The notes below the pieces were generated by a model. That model was not told the DNA's origin and made no database searches. It saw only the letters and a list, made by a program, of their open reading frames with translations. From positions 558,001-622,000 of the forward strand of contig NW_004457735.1 of NCBI RefSeq assembly GCF_000203815.1: a stretch of DNA of 64,000 nucleotides. The letters run 5' to 3'. The DNA is from Cavenderia fasciculata. Lineage: Eukaryota > Evosea > Eumycetozoa > Acytosteliales > Cavenderiaceae. Made by a program: the position numbers and the translations under genes. Shown one piece after another: positions 12,083 through 24,000 of the stretch (position 1 is its first letter; every line of letters starts with the position of its first letter).

Positions 12083-12881
12083 GAGATAAATTATAGATTA
12101 TTGTTTATTTGTAGTACTATAGTTTAGAGTATCTTTGTATTTATTCCTTTCAGTGATGCTCAAGCATCTAATCTTCCCAATTGTCAATTCCAAGGAATAG
12201 ATTTCTCTGGCTTCTCAAAGTATGTATCTTTATCATAGTCAAAGCCTTGCACTCTAAATTTACACTTGTTAACAATAATTCTATTTATAATATAGTAAGT
12301 CATATACATACAAGTTTGTATCATATCATTCATTATATAATATTATCAACGAACCAAAGTCGATTAATACTAACCACTCTTTTTTTAATCATCAGTGTTG
12401 GAGGTAATCGGGTGAAACAATAATATGAATATATATTTGTTGATGACTATGACTAACTAATAGAATTGTTTTTATAATTATAATGTAGGTACAAATTATA
12501 TTTGGTCTGTTTGTCAGACCAATCTAATTTGTAACAAGTTGATTGGTGAATCGTATGATACAGCCGATATAGTATCCTGTACAAAACCAGAATAGGTCTG
12601 AAATCAATGGAACAGCAGTTGTCACTTATAGTTCTGGGACTCCACCTTGCAAGTCAAGTGGTAGAGTCAGACAAATCAATATGTATTTACAATGTGAGGA
12701 AGCAGGACCACCAATGGTCATCTCTGCAGATGAACCAACTCCATGTTTATATGAAGTATTTTTATCTGGTCCATCTACATGCCCAGTAGGTTCCTCATCA
12801 TCAGGATCATCAAAGAATGACTCATATGACTCTTTGGTTATATTATCTGTCACTAGTGACAATACTCCTATCACCCTATAA
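12083..12881 (+). pseudogene. Decayed copy of the ATG27/MRH-like gene
   Basis: A clear relative of the intact gene at 13075-14011 with the same three-exon layout: exon 1 to 12219, microexon TGTTGGAG at 12396-12403, exon 3 from 12489. Decoded segments match in order: ...DAQ near the signal-peptide end, C(Q/R)(F/Y)QGID(F/Y)S, a Trp-Ser/Thr-Val-Cys-Gln motif, V(V/L)(T/S)YS/A, and a C-terminal Cys-Tyr pair (PCLYE). The signal-peptide region has no ATG where the homologue has one, an in-frame TAG sits at 12125-12127, and the A-run at 12583-12586 shifts the frame. The C-terminal TM segment of the homologue is also missing. Decay is the best reading. Sequence errors could explain part of it but not all. 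Confidence 0.7.
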
Positions 12882-13074
12882 GTCATGGCTCTATATCGGG
12901 AAAAATATAAAATAAATCCGATCATTCGATCTTCAAACCATGATCCCTCCTTTTCCGTGGCCTTCAAAAAAAAAAACAATGGTATGGGTATCTTGGAGGG
13001 ATTTGATTCGAAACATGAAAGAGCTTCACTCAATATCGTTATTATTAAATAGATCGTATATTTGTAGATAAGAG

Positions 13075-14011
13075 ATGGAGAACAGATTATTTGTTTATAT
13101 TTTTATTGTTTGTGTCTTTGTATTTCCATTGTGCATCGATGCACAACATATGGTCTGTCGATACCAAGGGATAGATTACAGTTCCTTGTATGTACTCGTA
13201 GTATAAGCTCAACTGTTTATGTCCACAACTAACAACTATATCATTCTTTTCAACATTTTATTATTATACAACTCTCTATACTATAGTGAGGATACATATT
13301 CCTTTAAGTTTGTATTGAGAATGAAGATGCCCACCCTGCTAGCTCCCTATTTATATATTAACCTACCCTTTTTCTTTTAAAATTTTACTACTTTCTCTCT
13401 CTCTATCTCACTTTAGTGTTGATGGTAAATTTATCTTTCCGCGGATTAAAGAGCTAAATTATTTTTAGATTTACTAATTAATATTTTGTATGTTGTTGTT
13501 TCGCTATTTAAACACTATAGGGGTCACATATTCATGGACAGTGTGTCAACCAAATTATGATTGCCCCGCCGTAGGTATGTTTGCATCAGCTTCTTGTTCA
13601 ATCCAAGAATCTAACCCCAAGAAACGAAGCCTTGGAATGGCCGGATTGGGTTCATTTTCTACCGCCGATGATGGTCGTACAGTTCTTTCTTATGCATCGA
13701 AAACTAGCCCTATAACCAGAACAACTCCTTGCGCCAATGGATTGATGCCACAAACCAATATCTATTTTGATTGTGGTACAGAAAACATTGTCATCTCTGC
13801 AAGTGAAGATACAACCAATTGTTATTACAATTTCGAAATGGCTGGTCCTGCAGCCTGTGCACAACCATCTTTTACAGCAGATTCAACATCCTCTTCACCA
13901 AATCATCATAAATCAGATTCATCATCGCTACTTAAAACGACATCATTCTCTTTGTGGTTACAAGTGTCTCTTTCAGTACTACTTGTTCTATCGGTTATTG
14001 GCCACCTATAG
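13075..14011 (+). CDS. ATG27/mannose-6-phosphate-receptor-homology-like type I membrane protein
   Basis: Three exons (13075-13187, 13417-13424, 13521-14011) encode 203 residues. The 8-nt middle exon TGTTGATG joins SSF to VDG and restores the frame. An N-terminal signal peptide (LFVYIFIVCVFVFPLCIDA) is followed by a Cys-rich lumenal domain with spacing typical of MRH/ATG27-type folds: C-Q-P-N-Y-D-C, S-C-S, TTPC, FDCGTENI and NCYYNFEMAGPAAC. A Ser-rich stalk and a C-terminal hydrophobic helix (LWLQVSLSVLLVLSVIG) end the protein. Relatives cycle through Golgi and endosomes. Ligand and exact role are unknown. A paralogous pseudogene lies immediately upstream in the same orientation. Confidence 0.75.
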
Positions 14012-15000
14012 GTAATAGTTGGTTTCTATCTATCCATCTATTGTAATAATAATAAATTAATTATTCATTTAATTAATAGTTTATATTCCTTGTTCCAAAA
14101 AAAAAAAAAAAACAACTGTTTAATTATTTTCTTCTTCTTACGAGTACTCTCTTATGAGTCAGTCTTATTTCTACCTTATCAATGGCCCCCTAGTTGATTG
14201 GTTGGATGGATTTTTAAATATCCAAATCCATTGTTGGAAAAGTTGAGAAATAGTAGTGAAATAAACATCATGATGTGACATTCATGCGATCTATCACATC
14301 TCTTTCCCATAACAATTGAAACATTGATGATGCAGCCTCTCTTTGTACATGGCAATAGTACTAGCTTCGTAAGACCTTGGCCAGCAAATGACTAATTTTT
14401 GAGGTGTAGCATAGGAGGGAGCAGCAATGCAATTATGAAATACCTCCCCTTTATTCTTACGGAGCGAAATATCACTCCTAAGGTCTGTCATCTTTTTTTT
14501 TTCATTACGACTACACTAAGCATATAGTAGTTATAGTATTTGTATTGTTTGTTGTGAGGTTGTGAATAAAATAATAGAACTCTCCACAAGTCATCTTACC
14601 CTTGTCTCAAACTCATTCAAAAAAATAAATAAAAAAAAAACCATCCCTGCACTTTGCAGAGTTCATTCCCCCTTTCCCACTCCATTCATATCAATAGTGT
14701 CTTCGTTTATTATTCGATATTTGTTGTTTGTTTATCTTCACATTATATATTATCTTTTTTTACAGTTGTAATCATCTTTTTTTTATACCACTCCACTGTC
14801 TATCTCTATCTTATAGATCATATGAATGAGTAGTAGTGTCTCTGATAAAAGATAGATAGGATTCATTCATACTTTGTATATTTATTTATTTATTTATTTG
14901 TTTATTAGTCATCACTCATCACTGTATCAAGAGATTGAAAGCAGTATAGTTAGTGTCTCAACTACCTGTGACTGGTAGATAGATAGAAAGGATCATCATC
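14012..15000. other. Intergenic region upstream of the BEACH gene
   Basis: About 1 kb of AT-rich DNA with homopolymer runs and ATTT tracts (14880-14900). It contains the candidate small RNA at about 14371-14490, listed separately. No other gene is supported. Confidence 0.6.
14371..14490 (+). ncRNA. Candidate small structured RNA with DUSE-like promoter
   Basis: TCCCATAA at 14305-14312 matches the dictyostelid upstream element (W-CCCA-Y-AA) that sits about 60 nt before many small RNA genes. The expected start, about 14371, coincides with AGACCTT (14372-14378), which is perfectly complementary to AAGGTCT (14480-14486), so the ends could pair. Inner pairs GGAGG/CCTCC and GGAG/CTCC are present, as is an Sm-like ATTTTTG at about 14394-14400. 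A run of ten T's follows at 14493. No known RNA family was recognised. An opposite-strand frame of 65 codons covers the same bases, so a small protein gene is the alternative. Confidence 0.3.
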
Positions 15001-18000
15001 ATGATGTTTAGAAAGATGAAAGACCTGTTAAAGGATCTCCCTAATCAATTGACTGGGGATTCACCTCCACCTCCATCCATTCCTCAGCACCCTCCAAACC
15101 AACAACAGCAACAGTCGGGATCAGGGTCATCGTCTCCATCACATACACCCTCACCACCCATACGAAACTACTCTGGCAATGAGCTGTACAATCAACAACA
15201 ACAACAACAACAACAACAACACCAACAACAACAACAACAACTATTATTACAATCTTTACCACCTGCACCACAAGTGAATGCATGGCAACTGTTTCCAGGT
15301 AATGAAGTGACATCTCTGCAACCCAAACCACTACAAGCAGCACGACTCAAGACATTCTGGGCAGAGTTCTTATCATCCAAATCCGACAAGGATAAAGTCG
15401 CCCGTTTGAACCGTCTCCTCCCCTATTTCCTCGGGTTGCATGAGGAGCGACGTATCGATGTGCGTAACATGACCGATGTGTTTGGTACCAACGCCAAGTC
15501 ATTTGCATTTGCCGTGTCGAGACGTCTGGTCAAAGATTTACAGGAGCTGTCCAAGACAATGACCGCTCAGCCACGCGATGCGCATGCGCGTGAACTCTAC
15601 AAGTACCTGGCAACGAGTGGCAGCAATGTCTGTGGGTTTGACCTGCTCTACACACTCGAGATACTCTCTGAAGCAGCTATCAGCTGCGAAGCCATGTCTG
15701 AGGCATCTGTCCCCTCGACATTGGCACGTTCTCTACAACTACTCTTCCTCGTACCCTCCAATATCCTCGACCAAACACGCGGTATTGTCGAAGACAAGAT
15801 CATCCGTACACTGTGTCACCTCGCACGTCAACGACACGCAATCGAGGAACTTCAAAAGTCCGACACACTCTCCATCATCTTTTCGCTAATGACTGCCGAG
15901 TGTCCACCCACTCACCGTCTCTTCCGTTCCAAAGTAATCTCCTTTGGTGCTGACCTAAGCGATCTCTTATCACCAACAATCACCTATTTAAATTCAAAAG
16001 TAAGTTATAACTTACAACAAACAATTTAATTATTATTATTTACTTATAATATATATTCTTTTACTTTTTATTTGTAGAAAATAATAATACATTTAATTCA
16101 AGATATATCTAATAATTTTAATAATATGGGGTATAGTAAAGAGATGATTATATCAATCATCCAGATGATTTTCAAAATATTATCAGAGTCTGCGAAAAAG
16201 TCTGCGATTCTATTAGAGGATTTCCAACGAAACGATGGATACAACTTCCTCTTGACGGCACTCACAAATCTCGAACCTTCTTGTAAAGAGAAACCACATC
16301 TTTTCGACCAACTGCTCGACAGTATCACTTCTCTTGTTTATGTTGGATATGGAACTATCACCCTTCCAGATAGTTCACCAGTTCCCTATCAATCTTCAAT
16401 TACTCAAAGTTTAAAAGAAATTTCAAGTATGTCAAAAAATTAAATCGAAAGAAAAATAGTGAAATATTAATCATCATTTCTACTTTATTGTTTTTAGGTC
16501 AAAATTCAATTGTAAAGAATGAATCAATATTAACATTATTTGAACAATACTTTTTAAATTCAAAAATGGAAGAGAATAGATTAAAAGTATTGGATAAAAT
16601 CCTATCAATCTATTCTTCCAATCCCGCCAATTTTATATTACTTCAACATTTAAAAACTTTAACCAATTTTATTCAATCTTTTGAAAAATTAAGTTATAAT
16701 TTAAAGGTAAATAATTTTAATAATTTATTAAAAGGATTATACAAACAATGTATCTAATTAATTTGTTTATTTTTCTTTTTATTTTCTATTTTAGTATCAT
16801 GTAATGAAAATAGTATGTTTTGTAGTTACAGTATTAAATGTTGTACCATTCCAAGAACTGAATACATTTAGTTTATTGGTTCATGAAAATCCATCAGTCA
16901 ATACATTAGAGATGATCTATCAATTGATAACGACATTGGTCAACTTTGAATTCAGATACAAACATATATTTAGAGAAGCTGGACTACTCGATATCTTGAT
17001 CAAAGTAATTGGTCTATTGTCAACCGAAACAATCGATCGTTTTAAATTATTACAAAAACAACTAGGAAACAAGAGTCCTCAACAACATCAACAACTACAC
17101 GAACAACATGAACAACAAGACCAAGATATTTCAACTCAAACATTCCCAATTTTATTAGATTCAATTTATTTATTGATTTCTGAACATCCAGATAATATTA
17201 ATATAGTTAGAAAATAGTATGTAATTGATAAATAGAGAAATAGAATGTACGTTTGTATTAATTAATTTATTATCTTTTTATAGTGGATTTTTTGATACAT
17301 TATTATCAATAATACCATTTTCATTTGTTAGATTAAAATCATTAAGAATATTACAACAATTAATTAAATATGACAATGATACAACGCAAAGAGAATTTGA
17401 TGGATTGGTTAAAATGTTGACATCGACATCAAAGGAAGCATTTTGTGTCAAGACTGATATTTTCAACTCGATCAAAAAACTATTCACCATTTCAAAATTC
17501 TCTCGTGATTCATTCCGTGAACATGGTGGTTTTGTTTCAATCATTTCAGTATTGATTGGAATGGAATCTAGTTTTAAAACTTGGGATCAAGAAAAAATAC
17601 AAAGAAAACAAATCAAACAAGAAGAAAATGATGAAGAGGAAAATGAAACAAATATGATTCAGGAAGAAGAAAAGAATGATAAACAAATAATTATAAATGG
17701 AAAAGAGAAGATTCAAGATGAAAGATTACATCTTTTAGAGGCGATTTGTAGGACTACAACATCGGCGTTGTGTGGCAACCAACAAAACCGAGCATCGTTT
17801 GAACAACAGATTGGATACTCGACATTTGCAACTGGACTTGTCATGACGGGTGTACTCAACACGAGCAAGGCGTTGCGTGTGGTTGATTTTATCTTTGACA
17901 TGGTGACCGAGAATTTGAACGGCAGCGATGCTCTGTCCAACAGGATGATCATTAATAATGTGGAGGCATTCCATGTTATACTCGATATTATCCCACATAT

Positions 18001-21000
18001 TGACAACCAAAATGACGTGCTTGACATTGTACGTCGTCTCAATATGATGGCAGAGTACGGACGTTACAATCAAGAGGCGTTGAGCAAGCTGGCTATTCCC
18101 GACTGGATTCTAACCAAGTTTCCAACGTCGTTGTCCAATGTCGACGATCCGCTGCAGCCACATTTGCTGACGCTGATCCAGACAGTCGGCGCCAACTGCT
18201 TGTCGGGTAGTGAGCTGCGTCGCTTTGTGCGTCTGCTGCAGCCTGACCATTCGCCAGAGGTGCTCCTCAAGATCCTGTGCTCGATGGCACAGTCACCTGC
18301 CGCACCACCCTATTTTGAATTTAATTTGTCAAAGATCCCATATGGGTACGTGCATCTGCCGATTGGAAGCACACGCAACTGGCCGCCAACCAACGGCTAC
18401 TCGATGTTGTTTTGGCTGTACATTGAGCGTGGTGCGACCGGCGCGCAGCAGATCGACCTCGTCAACGTCTACTCGGACGACCGCAAGTCGCAGCTGGCCA
18501 TCTTTATCAAGGGCGGTCGTCTGACCATCCACATTTACAACAACAGCAAGTACGTGATCGAGTATGGTGCATTTGCATTTGAAGAGGGGAGATGGTACCA
18601 TATTGGTATCGTGCACGCACGTCGTCTGCTCAGTGGCACAGACTTTAAAATCTTTATCGATGGGTTCCTGCGGTACACGGCTGCCAAAGCACAGTACCCC
18701 GCGCAAGCGTCGACTTTGACGGTCGACTTGGGCGCCAGCAACCCGTCGCGGTTCCCAGCCGACCAGATATGGCGTATCGGCCCATTCTACCTGATGGAGG
18801 AAGCACTGAGCAGCAAGCATATCAACACAATCTACTTTTTGGGACCCAACTACTGTTCCAACTTCCGCGGTCGGTTCTCGCCCTACCAAACGTACGAGAT
18901 TATCAATAACCAGAATTTGACGGCTATCCGCGAGCTTGACTATGGCGACCAGCTCGGCCCGCTCAATCTTGCCAAGGTGTCGATGCAGATAGACGAGTCG
19001 CGCATTATCGCCGGTTTGTGCGCCAACAACCGTCGCGAGGTGCGTATCAAGGACCGCGACCACGTCAGCGCCGGCTTGCCACCCCATATTGACAACATCA
19101 TTGCCACCAGCAACGCCAACAAGGATGCGTCCGCATCGTCGTCCTCGTACGGCAACCATTCCATGGGTAGCGGTAAAGACGGTGAGATCCGCATTGAAAT
19201 TGTCAATCAAGCCGACCCAAGTGGTAAAACACGCGGTCAGCTCGTCGCCAGCGTCGAAGCATTCCGTCGCAACAAAGTAGCTGATGGTATACGAAAAATC
19301 GGTGGTATGCCAATCGCCCTGTTACTCTTGGACAAGGCCGATGAAGAAGAAGCACTGTTTGACGCGGTTGGACTGCTCGTCGGGTTGATTCAAAATCATC
19401 CAACCAACACACACGAGATGAGTATCATTAATGGGTATGAATTGGTTGCTTGGGTATTAAAGAGCAAGAATGCATTCATCTCTAAGCGTATCGTCGACCT
19501 TATCTTTAATTTGGTCGGTATCAATGGGAATATTAGTCAAAAGCAAGGTGACCTCAAGCGACAACCCAATCGAAAGGAGGGTACAGTCGCCAACTGGAAT
19601 GCATGTAAATACATCATGATGCAGTACGACTTGTGGAAAAACACACCTATTGATCTGCAACGATACGTGTTACAGGGATTCAACGATCTCATCGTCGACA
19701 ATTATCAAAAGGAATTCAATTGTGACTCGTTGCGAAAGGTGCATATTGTACAAGAGATGTTTGACATTTTGATAGACGAGACTGTTTCAGAGGACATTGT
19801 GCCGGCGGTCGTTGGAGTATTATTCAACGTGTTTAGTGTGAGACTAGTGGAAGATGATATCAGACTAGTCAGCGCATTTTTGATTGCCGGTCTAAACAGT
19901 CATCAACGTCGATCGAGTCGTCAGTCGCGTCATGGAACATCCCGTCTGGCTGCCAGTCGGTCGGTTGACACGCGTATCTCGCGTACATGTAATCGCATCT
20001 TTCAAATGTTCTTGCATGTGGTGTGTACCACCCACGACACGGCCGTCATCTACAAACGTGTGTCGTCGTTTTGGTCGTTCTTTTTCATTGCAGAGCAGTA
20101 TCCTCCTCTGTCGGTATCGTTGGCACTCAAAGTATCGAGCAGCTTCTTTTTGATTCGTTACGAGTATTGCCAGGCATTTATTAAAAAGAGTGGGTTCCGT
20201 CTACTTGAAAAGATACTCTCGTCGCTATGTGCATACCAAGAGATCTACGTCACACTGTTCCATCTGCTTCTGGGTAGCAATCCCCAAGCTCTCACTGCAC
20301 CCGCGTGCGGACCAGTCGACGACCAATCACAGGCACAGTCACAGGACAAGAACGCTATTTGCACACTCGAGTTTCACGAACTACTCAATATATTCAAGAC
20401 GGTTGAGCGTAACGTATACTGCGTCGAAGCAGCACAGCTCATCTTGTCAATGGTCAAGAAATCGTACGAGGAGAACTTCCAGCTGCTAGCATCGTACCGT
20501 GAGCAACAGCAACAGCAACATGCTGCCAACGCTGATATTGTCGACAACCCCGAGTCAGTGTCGATCTTTTCGCCTGTCCTCGTGCCTGGCTCAGCGTTAC
20601 CTCACGCATCGCCCAACTCGTCGTCGTCGGCGTCGCCTAGTGTCGCCAACACGTCCCCACTGTCCATCTCGCAGACTCTCAACCCACCCTCCAAGCCAAA
20701 CGAGCTCAACAGCAGCACAGGCAGCGCCGGCAGTTCCGCCAGCAGCAGCAACCCGTCCACCTCGTCGTCGGCACCCAATGCCAACCCATCCTCCAACCAG
20801 TCCACCCCTACCACGGCCACCAACAACATGCTGAGCAGAGTAGGCAGCTTCTTTAGCAAGGTCGAGGAAAAGACCATGGAACTAGTCGAGTTGTCAAGCG
20901 AGGGAGTGCAATCTGGCAAGAAGAAACGTGCAAGTATCTCAACCAGTCCCGCACACCTAGCATCTGCATTCAAGCAAATGTCATCGGCATCTGGTACAAC

Positions 21001-24000
21001 TCCAACCTCTGGAGGAGCAGTAAACTCTAGCACTGGTGGTACAAACCTTACTTATACTCAGAGTGATCATTCTAATTTGTCATCATCAACAGCTTCAGGA
21101 GTATCTACTGTCTCGTCAATGATGGAGCCGTCTCAACTTACCGCGTCATCGTTATTAGTGTCATCCAATGAAGTGGGATTGGTTGCTCAACTCACTCCCA
21201 TTCAGTCACCTGAAGGAGCATCGAATCTACAACACACTATTCTCAACTACTTTATGTATTTGTTCCATGAGAACCCACAGTTCCAACAAGAGTGGTATGC
21301 AACTGGTATGATTGAGTATTTAATAAGTATTCTCTTCCCCAATGATCATATTCACCTTCCAAACGTGTCTATGAACACATTGCACGAATCGTCGACTATC
21401 CGCGACCAACAACCACCCCAACAACACGCCACCAACACTGCCATTGTCAAGAGAGACCGTGTGTTGGATTTGGTGTTGAAGTTCCTCTGCCAGATTGTAC
21501 TGAGTGCGTTGAGAAAGTCGCACAAGGCAATCACCATTACCGAGTATGTGTTGGATGGCGTGCCATTATCGGTGCCCGATGACGAGTACCTGACCTACCA
21601 CACACACATCCTCGCCGACTTGCTCTACACCTTGGAGACCAACATTACAAAGTCGGAATTCTTTGACAGCGAGCGTATCCATAGTACTCTAGTCAAGTTT
21701 ACTGCCATGCTAGTGGATCGTCTACATGTAGATGTGTTTAGACCATCGCTTCAGCGTCGTGTCCTATTGTTCCTCGTCAAGATGCTTGAGAAGCTGGAAG
21801 CAGACCGTCCCGGACTCAAGCATGTATCGCCACTCTACCGCCAGCTGAACCGTGTCATTTTACTGATTGTCAACAACGCCCATTCCGAGCAACAAGAGTT
21901 TATCTACCTCGTCGGACATATACTCAATCATCAACGTATCGTCTTTTCAGAGAACAACAGCGATACCGAGTTCTTTGCATCGTTGTGTTTCCCACTGTTC
22001 AAGTTGTCGGTGGTACAACCACATATGGAGTCGATGAATATTGGCCAAGACGTGTCTGACACGGCAGCCAAGTTATTCAAGTTGCTCATGTCTACACGTA
22101 TCCCAAGCGAGGCGATCAACCCACTACTCGTGTACCGTCCATCCGGCAGTACCAAGACTGAGCTGGCCGACCTCCGTCCCGGCTTTGAACTCTTGGCACG
22201 CGGTAGTATCCAAGGCGACTTTAAACCATGGATTCAAGAGAACTTGCTTATCGTCAACATGGTGTTTGAGGAAGGTCCTAAACGTGCACATCAGACACAT
22301 TTGGCAGCCGAGCGAAAGAATGCTGCCGAGACATTACAGTCGATCAAGTTGCGTCGCAAGGACCGTATTGCACGCAATGAAAAGACCGAGCGCAAGACAA
22401 CTGCCCACGACGAAGAGCGTGTTGGACACACCACCAAAAAGATCCAATACTTTGTGCGAAGTGAAGCAGAGCGTAAGAAAAAGATCAAGAGTCTCGAGGT
22501 TGACAAGCAGCGTTTCAACGCCAAGCAATTTGAACAGATTCGCGAGCAAGTCACTAGAGAACGTGCCGTGTGGGGTCCCGCCGCCCCATCAACACTCGAC
22601 AAGTGGAAACTCGACTCGACCGAGGGTCCATACCGTATGCGTAAAAAGACTGAAAAGAACTATGACTTTTACAAAAACTATCCATACGTCCCACCTTCGT
22701 TTGACGAGCTTGGTGGCAACAATCTGCTTCCACTACCATCCAGCGGTGACAGTGAAGCGTTTATAAAGTCACTCTCGGAAAACAGTGATGTTGCCAATAG
22801 TTTGGAACCTGCATACTGGAAATTTACAAGTACTACCGATGGTTCAACTATTGGTGGTAATTATATTAATGAACAACAGTCAAATAATAATAATAATAAT
22901 AGTAACAATAATAATAATAATAATAATAATAATGTAAACTCGACGACTGCAGTAACTGGATCAACTGCATCTTCATCAACGACTGGGAATAGAGTTAGAT
23001 CATCTTCAATGACAGTTAGTACAACAACAGCCAAGATATCTACACCTGTCAAGGCAATGGACGATAATAGTAGTACGGGTGGCAGTCCATCGATTTTGAA
23101 TCGATCTTCATCGACTGATATTACACCACCTGCATCTCCTTTACATTCGTCTGCCGAGGATTCAATGTCAGTGTTACAAGTACATGACCAATCGATGGAT
23201 CAGTCAATGGATCAATCGATGGATCAATCAATGGATCAATCAGATTTGAACAACAACAACAATGGCAATAGTAACAACTCGACATCAATCTTTTCGTTGA
23301 ATGAAGAAAAAGAGTCATCGTCAACTGGTGTATCAACACCGATTATGCAAGGTTTAAAGACATCGAATGAAATCGATGAAGATTCACCTGCAGTTGACGA
23401 GAATGAAGAACGTGGCGAAGAAGAGAATCATGCGTATACACGTCTCCTCGATCCATACGACCAGAGCTATCTCAGGGAGGAAATGCGTCGCAACTATCGT
23501 TTGACAACTGTCATTTACAATTGTGGTAGTGTCGATGGTATGGACAAGACCGAAGGTATCTTGATGTTTTGTCCAATCAACATGTACATTTTTGACGGCT
23601 ACCAAAAGGATGACAACTCTGGTGACATCTCTGAAGTTGAAGAAAAGATTAATACTGACTGGTTGACAGAAGGACAGGTTGTACAAAAGAAGATGGTCTC
23701 TCACAATTGCCTCAAATGGGGGTACGAAGAAGTACGTGAGGTTCTCAAACGTCGTTATCTCTTGCGTCCCGTTGCCATCGAGTTGTTCTCGACCGATGGT
23801 CGTAACACACTGATCACGTTCAAGGACGAAACCACTCGTGACGAAGTGTACAGCAAGATCATCACCAACGTATCCAACAACTCGATTGGTGACATTTCAG
23901 GTATTTCGGGTGGACAGACTGGTGTTGAAGAAGAGTATGGTCGCGACGTGGGTGTCAAGGAAAAGTTCACTTCCATGTGGAGAAAATCACCGCTCACACT

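Noticed and set aside
14294-14491. Minus-strand frame of 65 codons with CFNCYG near its end
   Set aside because: It has an ATG but no homology I can name, uses rare AGG codons, and lies over the structured RNA candidate. I kept the RNA reading as slightly better and mention the frame there.
18329-19210. 293-codon minus-strand frame inside the BEACH gene
   Set aside because: It is an antisense shadow of a GC-richer coding stretch. The plus frame carries the lectin-like domain.
22041-22766. 241-codon plus-strand frame overlapping the BEACH gene
   Set aside because: It is an out-of-frame, Ser/Arg/Thr-rich shadow of a strongly conserved WDFY3-like region.
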